Below, one piece after another: positions 46,217 to 54,731 of a stretch of 64,000 bases of DNA. Position 1 is the first letter of the stretch. Every line of letters begins with the position of its first letter. The stretch is from the NCBI RefSeq assembly GCF_003996965.1, contig NZ_QWDM01000007.1, forward strand, positions 186,001 to 250,000, written 5' to 3'. The notes under the pieces were generated by a model. It did no database searches and was not told where the DNA came from. It worked only from the letters and a program-made list of their open reading frames with translations. This stretch comes from Flavobacterium cupreum. GTDB taxonomy: Bacteria; Bacteroidota; Bacteroidia; Flavobacteriales; Flavobacteriaceae. The translations under genes were made by a program, and so were the position numbers.

Positions 46217-49200
46217 TTAAAAATTAGCATTAAGACCAAACGAGTACCCTCTTAGAAGTGAAGAGGAAAGTCCGATACCGCCACTGGCAGTCGCATATTC
46301 CGGATCTATGTAAGACACGGCTGTTTTTGTGAGCAGGTTTTGTCCCTGAACGTAAATTCGTAAACGCTGAATCCCTATTTTATCGGAGACAATTTTGTTG
46401 AGCGTATAGCCCAGGGTAATATTCTTCCATTTAATGTAGGACGCATCCTGAAGAAACTGAGAAGAAGCTTTGTAGTCGGATACCATGGCCGATGTTGGCC
46501 GGGCCAGATAGACCTGCCGTACGGCTAAATCTGCCTGATCGCCCGGATTTTTCCACGCAGCTGCTACAGTAACATGTTGGTTAAAAGCAGGGTTGTTGTA
46601 TAAGTTATAAATGCCTTTATTTAAAACGTAATGGCCTCCGGCATAAGAGATCAGGAACGACATATCAAGGTTTCTAAATTGAAACGTATTGGTCAGACCA
46701 CCATGATATTTAGGTATAGAGGTTTTATTGACAACTTGCCTCAGACCGTTAATCTCGTTGGTATTAGAGCCTGTTCTGTTCGTGTTGTAGTCTGTCAGCT
46801 TCCCGTCTTTTGACCGATATTGATTAAAACCTGTTTTCGGATTTACGCCTGCCCAGTCCGTGATATAAAAAGACCGTATGGCACTGCCTTCTTTAAATAC
46901 CGTAGATCCTGAATTTATCAGCAGATCTTTTTCATTCGACAAGGATAAAACGGTTCCCTTATTAAAGGCAATATTAAAATCGCTGGTCCATGAAAAATGT
47001 TTGTTTCTAAAATTTAAAAGGTGAAGGCTTATTTCAATACCCTCATTTCTGAAATCTCCAACATTCGAAATCAATTCGGTAAAACCGGAAGTTAAAGGAA
47101 GTGGTTTACTGTTCAATAAATCTTTGGTGTCTCTGATATAATAATCAATTGTTCCGGAAATACGATTTCTAAACAAGCCATAATCCAGACCAATGTTCTT
47201 GTTGTTATTCTTTTCCCAGGTTAAGTCTGCGTTTTCTCCTCTTGTTAAGTAAGGTACAGCGCTGCCGGCATAATTTATCTGGCTTCTGTAACCATATAAA
47301 GACTGAGAAGCAAAATCTCCAATGAAATCATTGCCCGAAGTACCAATACTGGCTCTTAATTTTAAAGAGCTTACATGCATACTCTCTTTGAAGAAATCAT
47401 CATGGATATTCCAGGAAGTTCCGACAGACCAGAAGTTTGCATATTTATGATTGTCCCCAAAACGGGAAGATCCGTCTCTCCTGCAGGATAAGGATAGATT
47501 ATAAGTATTGTCAAATGAATAATTTAATCTGGAAAAATAAGATAAGGAACCGGCATGGGATTTTCTTTCACTAAGGGTAGATACGGTTTTTGCAGCACTG
47601 ATGGTTTGTATCGCATCAGAATTGAAATCTCTGGCAAAAACAGAAAGGCTGTTCGTTTCGTATTCGTTAAATTCATTACCCATTACGATGTCAAAATTGT
47701 GTTTTTTAAACTTTTTGGCTATCGTTGCTGTCAGCGTTCCGGTATAGTTGTTATTATCACCGTTGGCGTAGCTTAATACGCCTCCGTTGACTATGACTTT
47801 TTCGAAACTGCTGCTTTTTGTACTATTGTAATTCGCTCCTAAAACGCCATTCAAACTTAACCATCTAAAAGGTGTATAGGTAAGGTTGACACTTCCTCCA
47901 ATGTTTTTTCGGTTGGCACTTACATTGGTATTATCGCGAACATACAATGGGTTATAAGGAATTCCGGAAGAATTACCAACATCCAGAAGTCTCAGGGGAT
48001 CTCCATTCTCATCAAAAACAGTTAGCCACGGATTTAATAAAAAGGCATTCGAAAAAGGAGAGCCAATCGTTCGTTTATCTTCTTCGTTTACATTTCCGAA
48101 ATTTCCTGAAAATCCGACTTTGAACCGGGTACCCCAATCAAAATCAACCCGCGTCGTTGCCGTGTATCTTTTGTAGTGGCTGCCAAAGATATTTTCCACA
48201 TTATTATATGTAACAGAGGTATAATAATTGATTTTGTCTGAACCTCCGGAAAAAGAAATGTCGTTTTCTCTGTTGATTTCATTCTTTAAAAGAAGATCTG
48301 CCCAATTTACATCAGTATTGGAGTTTCTTCTTTTCTGAAGTAATGCCGGATTAGATTTATAAAAACCTAATGATTCCTCATAATCTAATTTTTGGGAACC
48401 ATTCATTAAATCATTTGTAAAGGATTCATCTGCTTTTTTTAACCCCAATCTGGTATTAAAACTAACCTGTAACCCTGCATTTCTGTTACCTCTTTTTGTA
48501 GTGACGATGATAACGCCGTTAGTTCCCTTAGATCCATAGATGGAAGTTGAAGCAGCATCTTTCAGAATACTGATTTCTTTTATGTCTGCCGCATTTAACG
48601 AAAAGGCTCCGAGTCCCGACCTCGGCATTTGAACACCATCTACCACTATCATCGGTTCTGTACTCGCACTTATAGAACCAACACCTCTTAATAAGATGGA
48701 GGGCGGTGCATCAGGAGAGGCAAAGTTTTCCTGGACAAATAAACCCGGCACTACACCAATTAAAGCATCAGCAAAAGATACATTTTGTGTGTTTTGCAAT
48801 ACTTTGGTATCGACTTTTGTGACAGCACCGGTTATTTTGTTACGGGAAGTCTTTCCGTAGCCCACCAAAATAAGTTCATCCAGTTCTTTGGTACTGGGTT
48901 CCAGGGTAACATGGAGTAAAACCTGATCGGTAATTTTAATTTTTTTAGTCTTAAAACCTAAAAAACTAAAACTCAATACATCGCCGTTAGTAACCGTTAT
49001 TTCGAATTTACCATCAAAATCAGTAGTTGTCGCTTGTTGTTTATCGTTTACTACAATGGTGACTCCAATTAAGGGAAGACCTGTGTGGTCTTTGACTATG
49101 CCATGAATTTTCTGCTGATTTGAAATTTCATGTGTGATAGTTACAACCTGCTTATTCGCTGTTTTTAGCTTCTTACTATCATTTCCGGATTGTACATCCA

Positions 49201-49303
49201 ATACTGAAGCAATAAGAAAAAGAGCGGCTAGTTTTTTCTTTAACGATGTTTTCAAAGAAAATAAAAGTGCCGTACGGACTTTTTTTGACGTCATTTTTTT
49301 CAT
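46217..49303 (-). CDS. SusC-like TonB-dependent transporter (substrate unknown)
   Basis: A 1028-aa outer-membrane transporter. A long basic N-region and hydrophobic core (about 1-41, KKLAALFLIASVLDVQ) form the export signal. A carboxypeptidase-D regulatory-like domain (about 66-140, GIVKDHTGLPLIGVTI), the TonB box-like DELILVGYG, a plug domain (MIVVDGVQMP, DAASTSIYGSKGTNGV) and the barrel ending GLNANF follow. It leads the operon with SusD and a secreted amidohydrolase. The amidohydrolase points towards a small peptide, lactone or amide and not a polysaccharide, but this is inference. No anti-sigma or sigma factor gene lies upstream, so local regulation is not visible. Confidence 0.93.
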   Translation of the reverse strand: MKKMTSKKVRTALLFSLKTSLKKKLAALFLIASVLDVQSGNDSKKLKTANKQVVTITHEISNQQKIHGIVKDHTGLPLIGVTIVVNDKQQATTTDFDGKFEITVTNGDVLSFSFLGFKTKKIKITDQVLLHVTLEPSTKELDELILVGYGKTSRNKITGAVTKVDTKVLQNTQNVSFADALIGVVPGLFVQENFASPDAPPSILLRGVGSISASTEPMIVVDGVQMPRSGLGAFSLNAADIKEISILKDAASTSIYGSKGTNGVIIVTTKRGNRNAGLQVSFNTRLGLKKADESFTNDLMNGSQKLDYEESLGFYKSNPALLQKRRNSNTDVNWADLLLKNEINRENDISFSGGSDKINYYTSVTYNNVENIFGSHYKRYTATTRVDFDWGTRFKVGFSGNFGNVNEEDKRTIGSPFSNAFLLNPWLTVFDENGDPLRLLDVGNSSGIPYNPLYVRDNTNVSANRKNIGGSVNLTYTPFRWLSLNGVLGANYNSTKSSSFEKVIVNGGVLSYANGDNNNYTGTLTATIAKKFKKHNFDIVMGNEFNEYETNSLSVFARDFNSDAIQTISAAKTVSTLSERKSHAGSLSYFSRLNYSFDNTYNLSLSCRRDGSSRFGDNHKYANFWSVGTSWNIHDDFFKESMHVSSLKLRASIGTSGNDFIGDFASQSLYGYRSQINYAGSAVPYLTRGENADLTWEKNNNKNIGLDYGLFRNRISGTIDYYIRDTKDLLNSKPLPLTSGFTELISNVGDFRNEGIEISLHLLNFRNKHFSWTSDFNIAFNKGTVLSLSNEKDLLINSGSTVFKEGSAIRSFYITDWAGVNPKTGFNQYRSKDGKLTDYNTNRTGSNTNEINGLRQVVNKTSIPKYHGGLTNTFQFRNLDMSFLISYAGGHYVLNKGIYNLYNNPAFNQHVTVAAAWKNPGDQADLAVRQVYLARPTSAMVSDYKASSQFLQDASYIKWKNITLGYTLNKIVSDKIGIQRLRIYVQGQNLLTKTAVSYIDPEYATASGGIGLSSSLLRGYSFGLNANF

Positions 49304-49602
49304 ACTTTCTACAATTATTTTAGTTTCGTTAGTAAATTTGTGGTTTGAATTTAAGAACGATAAATAAAAAAACCATAACCGATTTATAAGTGGTTGGTTT
49401 TAATTGATAACTGTAGAAAAAAACAGAAATTTGAGGTTTTTAAGTGCTAAATAGTGAGTAGTAAAAAGTAAAACGGACGAGGAAAAGCGCTTTAATACGA
49501 CAAGGCTTTTGACGCCTGTTTTGGCAATGAAAAATAAAAATGAAGAGGGAAGAAGAAGTACCTTTCAGTGGAGGGGTATTCTTTGTGAAAAATTATTGAG
49601 GT
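49304..49602. other. Gene-free spacer upstream of the susC operon
   Basis: An AT-rich stretch that carries the divergent signals for susC on the left. I see no repeat, no clear -7 box and no convincing ORF in it. Confidence 0.4.
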
Positions 49603-49636
49603 AAAAAAAATCCCGTTACAGGAGCAACGGGATTTT
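49603..49636 (-). terminator. Rho-independent terminator of the small lipoprotein gene
   Basis: A perfect 11-bp stem AAAATCCCGTT/AACGGGATTTT (49607-49617 with 49626-49636), loop 8 nt. On the minus strand a T-run follows (49603-49610), 8 bp beyond the stop codon. Confidence 0.85.
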
Positions 49637-49644
49637 GTTATGTT

Positions 49645-49818
49645 TTATTTTCTGCCGAAAAGCTTAGCGAAAATGAAAATGATGATCGCAACAATAAAGA
49701 TTACGATAAAAATTCCGAATCCCATTCCGGCTTTAAAAATGTCTCCAATAACTTCGCAACTTGTAAATGAAAATAGTATTACGAATACCATTAACAAACG
49801 TGTAATGTTCTTTTGCAT
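49645..49818 (-). CDS. 57-aa small lipoprotein/membrane peptide
   Basis: A short gene that I found by translating the minus strand. It encodes a lipoprotein signal (MQKNITRLLMVFVILFSFTS followed by Cys21), a short polar-glycine stretch (CEVIGDIFKAGMGFG) and a second hydrophobic helix (about 35-52) ending in AKLFGRK. The terminator right after the stop and the lipobox support it. Such small proteins are common in flavobacteria and are often misnamed by automatic annotation. A longer open frame on the plus strand at the same place (49640-49834) has no such features and is a shadow. Confidence 0.82.
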   Translation of the reverse strand: MQKNITRLLMVFVILFSFTSCEVIGDIFKAGMGFGIFIVIFIVAIIIFIFAKLFGRK

Positions 49819-50038
49819 GATTTTGCTGTTTTAATTGTTTTAAAAAGAATTTAGTATTCTGATTATCGTAATATAAAATTACTTCAAACAACGAAAAAAG
49901 GTCTTATATAATTTGTTTGAAAAGTTCTATGATTTTGGGATTAAAAAAATATAGTTTTATTTCAGTCGTTCTAATTGCGCAGCTTCTGCTATTTGATCAT
50001 ATCCAATAGTAATTGATGAATCATCGTTTGTAAAAGTC

Positions 50039-50632
50039 TTATTCTCCGATGGTCCCAGTCTTAACGTCTCCCGCCCGCTCATAACTCACCGCCATTACAC
50101 CCCTCGGAGTAACGGTATTTTCAATTAATGAAAATCCTGCAGGAGTGGAGCTATCATCGAACATTTTTTTGCCCTTACCAAGAATTACAGGATAAATTAA
50201 GAGTCCAAGTTCATCCACTAAATCATGTCGAAGCAATAGCTGAACAAGTGTTGCACTTCCCCAGACTTTAATGTCACCGCCTTCTGAATTTTTGAGTTTT
50301 TTGATGTCTTCTATGGTGGAAAGGAATTCAGAGTTTTCCCAATCAGAGTTTTTTCTGGTGGAAGACAAAACGTATTTGGTCACGTCATTAATGCCCGGCC
50401 AGCCTTCCGCATGTTTGGGCCAATAGTCTTCAAAAATATCAAATGTTTTTCTTCCTAAAAGAATATCTGCAGGTTCCATTTGCTTTTGCATGACCTTGCC
50501 ATATTCTTCATCACCAAATGGAGCTACCCAGCCTCCGTATTCAAATCCGCCCGATGGATCTTCTTCAGGTCCGCCCGGAGCCTGCATTACGCCATCGATT
50601 GTAATCATAGTTATGACGATTATTTTTCTCAT
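50039..50632 (-). CDS. Dihydrofolate reductase-like RibD C-terminal domain protein
   Basis: A 197-aa NADPH-binding reductase of the RibD_C/YyaP group. The N-terminus (KIIVITMITIDGVMQAPGG) holds the first strand and substrate loop. ILLGRKTFDIFEDYWP is the strand-helix NADPH site. KVWGSATLVQLLLRHDLVDEL and PVILGKGKKMFDD match the C-terminal core of the family. Its true substrate is unknown. These stand-alone domains are not riboflavin enzymes in general. It is monocistronic, and a small 3' spacer follows. Confidence 0.92.
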   Translation of the reverse strand: MRKIIVITMITIDGVMQAPGGPEEDPSGGFEYGGWVAPFGDEEYGKVMQKQMEPADILLGRKTFDIFEDYWPKHAEGWPGINDVTKYVLSSTRKNSDWENSEFLSTIEDIKKLKNSEGGDIKVWGSATLVQLLLRHDLVDELGLLIYPVILGKGKKMFDDSSTPAGFSLIENTVTPRGVMAVSYERAGDVKTGTIGE

Positions 50633-50773
50633 GATGTTTGGTGTTTATATTATAAAAATAAGGAATTTTGAGAAAATTTCTTCACACTATGTAATATGCT
50701 TTTCGGGGACGTGAAGAATTTCCGCGCTATAGTTGTGCATATCCTAGCGATTTGGTTTTAAAAAAATAGAATA

Positions 50774-51895
50774 TTAGACCTTTTGATTGTTTGATTGTAA
50801 TTTTTTTAGTTTGCTATAAAAATCAGATAAATCATTTCTATCAACGATATTAATTCTTGAAATTTTCCAAAAGCCTTCAATATCTCGTAATTTTTGTGCA
50901 ACATAATTAATTAGATCCTTATTTATTTCTTCTAATAATTTACTTTTTTCTACAGATTTCCCTTGAAATTCAAAAATTTTTTTATCCATCAAATTTAATT
51001 CTATAAGTGCAGTTTCAAGTTCAGAAGTTTTTTTATCTGTTTCTAAAATCATTGAATCTAAAAGATTTGTATTATAAATAATCCAATCGGCTAAATGGTA
51101 ACCTAAATAATTATTTTGTAGTCTTTCACGAATATCATCATCTTTAAGATCTTTAATGTTTATTTCATATTCTAATTGTTCTAGGGCTTCAGTAAAGCTA
51201 TCCTGTTTGTGTAATTGAATTAATTTTTCAAGTACAAAATGAAAACAATATAAATAGATACTAAATAACAGTATTCTTTGCTTATTCGGAAAATCGGTTG
51301 TAAATATGTAGTAGCTAGAGGAGACTAAAAGCAATAATCCAGTAATATATAATATTATAGATACTGGGTTTTTATCTGTTAGGTTTTTATTAGATCCTTC
51401 GAGTATCTTGTATGTATAGTTTATAGTTCTATTTCTAAAAGACGAAATTAACGTTGACAGCGTTAATAATCCATAAAATAGTGTTATTATCATAAAGTAA
51501 GTATGATTTCCGTATATAGAATCATTACAAGTTGATATCCAGGCTAAAGAGTTGATAAGTAATGTTAGTGTCATTCCACAAAAATCAAATGCTTGATCGA
51601 ACAGCATTTTCTTGTGATGATTTGAGATGATTCGTGGTGAAGAATAAGAACTTGTATATTCATAATATGAAGAAAATATAAATCGCGCACCAGAAAGCAA
51701 ATTCAATGTGTAAGCTATAAAAACTATATTGTGCCAAAAGTATGGTTTGAAATTAATATTTGGATATATATTAATTATTTGATAAAGAATTAATATTGTT
51801 ATAGAATAAAATACATATGTAGTAATTCCTGATTCACGCTTGCGTTGAAGGTTCCGATCATTCAGTTTGCTGATGTAACTTTTAATATCGGTCAT
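50774..51895 (-). CDS. Multi-span membrane protein with cytoplasmic coiled coil, unknown
   Basis: I recognise no family. The 373-aa protein has a short basic N-terminus (KLNDRNLQRKRES), about six hydrophobic segments between residues 25 and 225, and a cytoplasmic C-terminal region of ~145 residues that is Leu/Asp/Glu/Lys-rich (LETALIELNLMDKKIFEFQ, KSKLLEEINKDL) and forms a long coiled coil. The gene is clearly more AT-rich than its neighbours and sits between the RibD-like gene and pyrR with gene-free flanks. This suggests acquired DNA. Similar layouts occur in small phage-defence proteins, but nothing in the sequence proves a defence role. Confidence 0.8.
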   Translation of the reverse strand: MTDIKSYISKLNDRNLQRKRESGITTYVFYSITILILYQIINIYPNINFKPYFWHNIVFIAYTLNLLSGARFIFSSYYEYTSSYSSPRIISNHHKKMLFDQAFDFCGMTLTLLINSLAWISTCNDSIYGNHTYFMIITLFYGLLTLSTLISSFRNRTINYTYKILEGSNKNLTDKNPVSIILYITGLLLLVSSSYYIFTTDFPNKQRILLFSIYLYCFHFVLEKLIQLHKQDSFTEALEQLEYEINIKDLKDDDIRERLQNNYLGYHLADWIIYNTNLLDSMILETDKKTSELETALIELNLMDKKIFEFQGKSVEKSKLLEEINKDLINYVAQKLRDIEGFWKISRINIVDRNDLSDFYSKLKKLQSNNQKV

Positions 51896-52164
51896 AAAAT
51901 TGTAAATAATAATGTTAAGATGGAAAAATTTTATACAAATGATTTTAATTATAGTCCATAGATATTATAATAAAATCATACTAAGCAAATTGTTATCTAG
52001 CTAAAATATGTTTTTTTTTGTAATCTTTTTATTTAAAAAAAAAAAAGATTTTATTTTTAAAAATAGTAATATGGTTGATTATTCGATTTTACCTACTGCA
52101 TCCCCGAAAATCAATAAAAAAATATTTCCCCACCCAACACCCCAACAAATAAATTCTGATTTCG
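51896..52164. other. AT-rich gene-free spacer
   Basis: Extremely AT-rich DNA with a hairpin AATCTTTTTA.../AAAAAAGATT near 52020-52051 that could terminate transcription in either direction. No gene, no long repeat. The pyrR promoter lies at its right end. Confidence 0.45.
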
Positions 52165-52172
52165 TATATTTG
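52165..52172 (+). promoter_or_regulatory. -7 box of pyrR
   Basis: TATATTTG, an exact TAnnTTTG match, 24 bp before the ATG. No TTG at -33 is visible. Confidence 0.6.
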
Positions 52173-52196
52173 CCCAACTAAATATGTCACTGCATT

Positions 52197-52736
52197 ATGA
52201 GCCAAAAAGTATTGCTTAATTCAAAAGAAGTTACTATCATACTCCATCGTTTGGCTTGTCAGTTGATTGAAAAACACTTGGATTTTTCGGATACTATTTT
52301 AGTTGGAATTCAGCCGAGGGGTGTTTTCCTGGCAGAACGCCTGAAACAAATATTAGAAAACGAATACCAGACACCGGAAATCTCTTTGGGTTATTTAGAT
52401 ATCACTTTCTTCAGGGATGACTTTCGCCGAACTGATAAACCGCTTGAAGCCAATAAAACACAAATAAATTTTATAGTCGAAAACAAAAAAGTCATTTTTA
52501 TCGATGACGTTTTGTTTACCGGACGCAGCATTCGTTCTGCCTTAACCGCCATTCAGTCTTTCGGAAGACCTTCGGAAATTGAACTGTTAGTGCTAATCGA
52601 CAGACGTTTTAGCCGCAATTTACCGATTCAGCCCGATTATCGCGGCCGTCAGGTAGATGCCATTAATGATGAAAAAGTAAAAGTAAGCTGGAAAGAAAAT
52701 GAAGGTGAAGACGCCGTGTATCTTATAACGAATTAG
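52197..52736 (+). CDS. pyrR: PyrR, uracil phosphoribosyltransferase/pyrimidine regulator
   Basis: A 179-aa phosphoribosyltransferase-fold protein. In some bacteria PyrR attenuates pyr operons by binding mRNA in response to UMP, and also has weak UPRTase activity. The PRPP-binding motif VIFIDDVLFTGRSIRSAL is intact, as are the N-terminal ILVGIQPRG and the C-terminal LIDRRFSRNLPIQPDY. The neighbours (pyrB 830 bp downstream, same strand) support a pyrimidine role. Bacteroidota lack the classical Bacillus attenuator in most cases, and I see none here, so a regulatory role is not shown by the sequence. Confidence 0.95.
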   Translation: MSQKVLLNSKEVTIILHRLACQLIEKHLDFSDTILVGIQPRGVFLAERLKQILENEYQTPEISLGYLDITFFRDDFRRTDKPLEANKTQINFIVENKKVIFIDDVLFTGRSIRSALTAIQSFGRPSEIELLVLIDRRFSRNLPIQPDYRGRQVDAINDEKVKVSWKENEGEDAVYLITN

Positions 52737-52738
52737 TT

Positions 52739-52833
52739 GAATCGGTTAATCGGTTATTTGTTTAATCGTTTAATCACAAAAACAGACGATTAAAGGATCA
52801 CACAAATAAACGGTTAAACAAATCAACGATTAA
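52739..52833 (+). repeat. Octamer-type tandem and inverted repeats before the 52841 start
   Basis: A run of AATCGGTT, AATCGGTT, ATTTGTTT, AATCGTTT units (period 8) faces the complement ACGATTAAA...AACGGTTAAACAAATCAACGATTAAACAA. The pair forms a long imperfect hairpin that ends 8 bp before the ATG. Confidence 0.65.
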
Positions 52834-52840
52834 ACAACAA

Positions 52841-53482
52841 ATGACAGAGAACGAAGCGTTTATTTATGAATCAATTTTCAATCAGGTTAGAATGGGATTT
52901 CTTTCCCTTGATGAGATTCAGGAAAACATCAGAGAAGAAATTGAAGATAACGAATTTGAAGATGAAATCTCAGAAGAGTGGGCTTTTGACAAAATAAGAG
53001 AAGAATACCAAAAGTTGCTTGCCGAAAGTAAACAATGGAAAAGCCCCACAGATACTGAAAAGCTAATAAAAGCGTTTGATGCCTTATGTGATGAAAATAT
53101 AATCGCACTTCACAATGCAGGTTATACCACCAGTGAAGGTGAATATGAAGTAGTGGAAGTCGAAAGAGAACTTCAGGAAAACGAAGTCGAATCTGATGGT
53201 TATTGTTTTTACCACGGACAAGATTTAGAAAGGGCTGTTGCAATTGAAAACCCGGGTTTGTTTATCGCTTTCCAGAAAGTAGATAATGCTGATGATCAAA
53301 CGACAATTGAAGTGGGGAAACGAGTTGCCGAAGTTTTAATAAATAACGATTTTGCAATAAAATGGAATGGTTCGGCCACAACAAAAATAGAGATTCCGGG
53401 CTTCAGATGGCAGAAAATTTTTGATGAAGATGCGAGAGATTTGCAGGATTATAGTGAGGTTGTAGACAGAATGGTGCAATAG
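52841..53482 (+). CDS. Conserved hypothetical protein (DUF6891-like)
   Basis: A 213-aa acidic cytoplasmic protein. Its N-terminal half is helical and acidic (REEIEDNEFEDEISEEW). The C-terminal half has HNAGYTTSEGEYEV, YCFYHGQDLERAV and GLFIAFQKV, which recall DUF6891, with a final IPGFRWQKIFDEDA. The function is unknown. It sits between pyrR and pyrB with the same strand, so it may be cotranscribed with them, but nothing ties it to pyrimidines. The upstream spacer has an unusual repeat. Family assignment is from memory and tentative. Confidence 0.78.
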   Translation: MTENEAFIYESIFNQVRMGFLSLDEIQENIREEIEDNEFEDEISEEWAFDKIREEYQKLLAESKQWKSPTDTEKLIKAFDALCDENIIALHNAGYTTSEGEYEVVEVERELQENEVESDGYCFYHGQDLERAVAIENPGLFIAFQKVDNADDQTTIEVGKRVAEVLINNDFAIKWNGSATTKIEIPGFRWQKIFDEDARDLQDYSEVVDRMVQ

Positions 53483-53565
53483 GGCAGCTGCTCCTTAAAG
53501 AACCGTTGAAAGACTGAATAATTTCAGTAATTCAGGAATTAGACAAATAATATTAAACAAACACA

Positions 53566-54492
53566 ATGAAAGAATTAAGCGTAAATCATTTATTAGGAAT
53601 TAAATACATCAACGAAAATGATATTAACCTGATTTTTGAAACTGCCGATCATTTTAAGGAAGTCATTAACCGACCGATTAAAAAAGTTCCTTCATTACGA
53701 GATATTACGATTGCCAACATTTTCTTCGAAAACAGTACCCGGACAAAACTTTCGTTCGAGTTGGCCCAAAAAAGATTATCGGCTGATGTCATTAGTTTTT
53801 CGGCAGCCCAGTCGTCGGTTAAAAAAGGGGAAACCCTGATTGATACGGTAAACAATATCCTTTCCATGAAAGTTGACATGGTAGTAATGCGCCACTCCAA
53901 TCCAGGAGCGGCTTATTTTTTATCTAAAAATGTCAAAGCCAGTATCGTAAATGCCGGTGACGGAGCGCACGAACACCCAACGCAGGCTTTACTGGACAGT
54001 TATTCGATCAGAGAAAAATTAGGAGATGTTGCCGGAAAAAAAGTGGTCATTGTAGGTGATGTTTTACACTCAAGAGTTGCATTATCTAACATTTATGCGT
54101 TGCAAATGCAAGGCGCCGAGGTAAAAGTCTGCGGACCCAAGACACTAATCCCCAGATATATCGAATCGCTTGGTGTTACGGTAGAACCGAATTTGCGTAA
54201 AGCATTGGAATGGTGTGACGTTGCCAATATGTTACGTGTTCAGAACGAACGTATGGATGTGAACTTTTTCCCTTCAACACGGGAATACGCACAACAATAC
54301 GGAGTAGACAAACCCTTATTGGATTCGCTTGGTAAAGAAATTATAATCATGCACCCGGGACCAATCAACAGAGGAGTCGAGATCACCAGCGAAGTAGCCG
54401 ATTCGAATCAGTCGGTGATTTTAAATCAGGTTGAGAATGGTGTTGCCATCAGAATGGCTGTTATTTATCTTTTAGCATCGAAGATTCAGTAG
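53566..54492 (+). CDS. pyrB: Aspartate carbamoyltransferase, catalytic subunit
   Basis: A 308-aa enzyme that condenses carbamoyl phosphate and aspartate in the second step of pyrimidine synthesis. FENSTRTKLSFELA is the carbamoyl-phosphate site, AHEHPTQALLDSYSI region is the active site, and MHPGPINRGVEI is the aspartate site. DVLHSRVALSN also fits. Full length, no regulatory (pyrI) subunit gene next to it. It starts at the ATG at 53566 and is followed by a REP-like hairpin and heptamer repeats. Confidence 0.97.
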   Translation: MKELSVNHLLGIKYINENDINLIFETADHFKEVINRPIKKVPSLRDITIANIFFENSTRTKLSFELAQKRLSADVISFSAAQSSVKKGETLIDTVNNILSMKVDMVVMRHSNPGAAYFLSKNVKASIVNAGDGAHEHPTQALLDSYSIREKLGDVAGKKVVIVGDVLHSRVALSNIYALQMQGAEVKVCGPKTLIPRYIESLGVTVEPNLRKALEWCDVANMLRVQNERMDVNFFPSTREYAQQYGVDKPLLDSLGKEIIIMHPGPINRGVEITSEVADSNQSVILNQVENGVAIRMAVIYLLASKIQ

Positions 54493-54530
54493 TTTTTTAG
54501 TCGCGGTTTTCAGTCTCAGTTTTCAGTCTC

Positions 54531-54605
54531 ATTGGCATTCAGTTGTCTCCCTGAGCGAAGTCGAAGGGCTTTTAGGTAAAAAAGAAAGGCTTCGACTCCG
54601 CTCAG
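54531..54605. repeat. REP-like hairpin, CTGAGCG...CGCTCAG type
   Basis: CTGAGCGAAGTCGAAGGGC (54551-54569) pairs with GGCTTCGACTCCGCTCAG (54588-54605) over about 17 positions. GC-rich in an AT-rich genome. A short direct duplication TTTTCAGTCTCA lies just before it. Very similar palindromes are scattered through many Bacteroidota genomes. Confidence 0.75.
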
Positions 54606-54614
54606 CCTGACAAA

Positions 54615-54670
54615 CCTGAAACCTGAAACTTGAAACTTGAAACTTGAAACTTGAAACATGAAACTTCAAA
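54615..54670 (+). repeat. Eight-unit heptanucleotide tandem repeat
   Basis: Eight consecutive 7-bp units: CCTGAAA twice, CTTGAAA four times, CATGAAA and CTTCAAA. It lies 61 bp before the 54732 start and directly after the REP-like hairpin. Confidence 0.85.
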
Positions 54671-54731
54671 AACTAACACTAAAAAAAACTTCGTACCATA
54701 GTACTCATATTAAAGCGCTATACATTATAAA

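Noticed and set aside
49640..49834. 64-codon plus-strand frame
   Set aside because: It is the antisense of the 57-aa lipoprotein, which has a lipobox and a terminator.
49981..50038. Out-of-frame tail after the RibD-like gene (about 28 codons) as a broken gene end
   Set aside because: The segment is too short to identify and has no start, and the RibD-like protein is complete without it.
54615..54670. Possible CRISPR-like array
   Set aside because: The units are 7 bp without spacers and no cas genes are near, so it is a simple tandem repeat.
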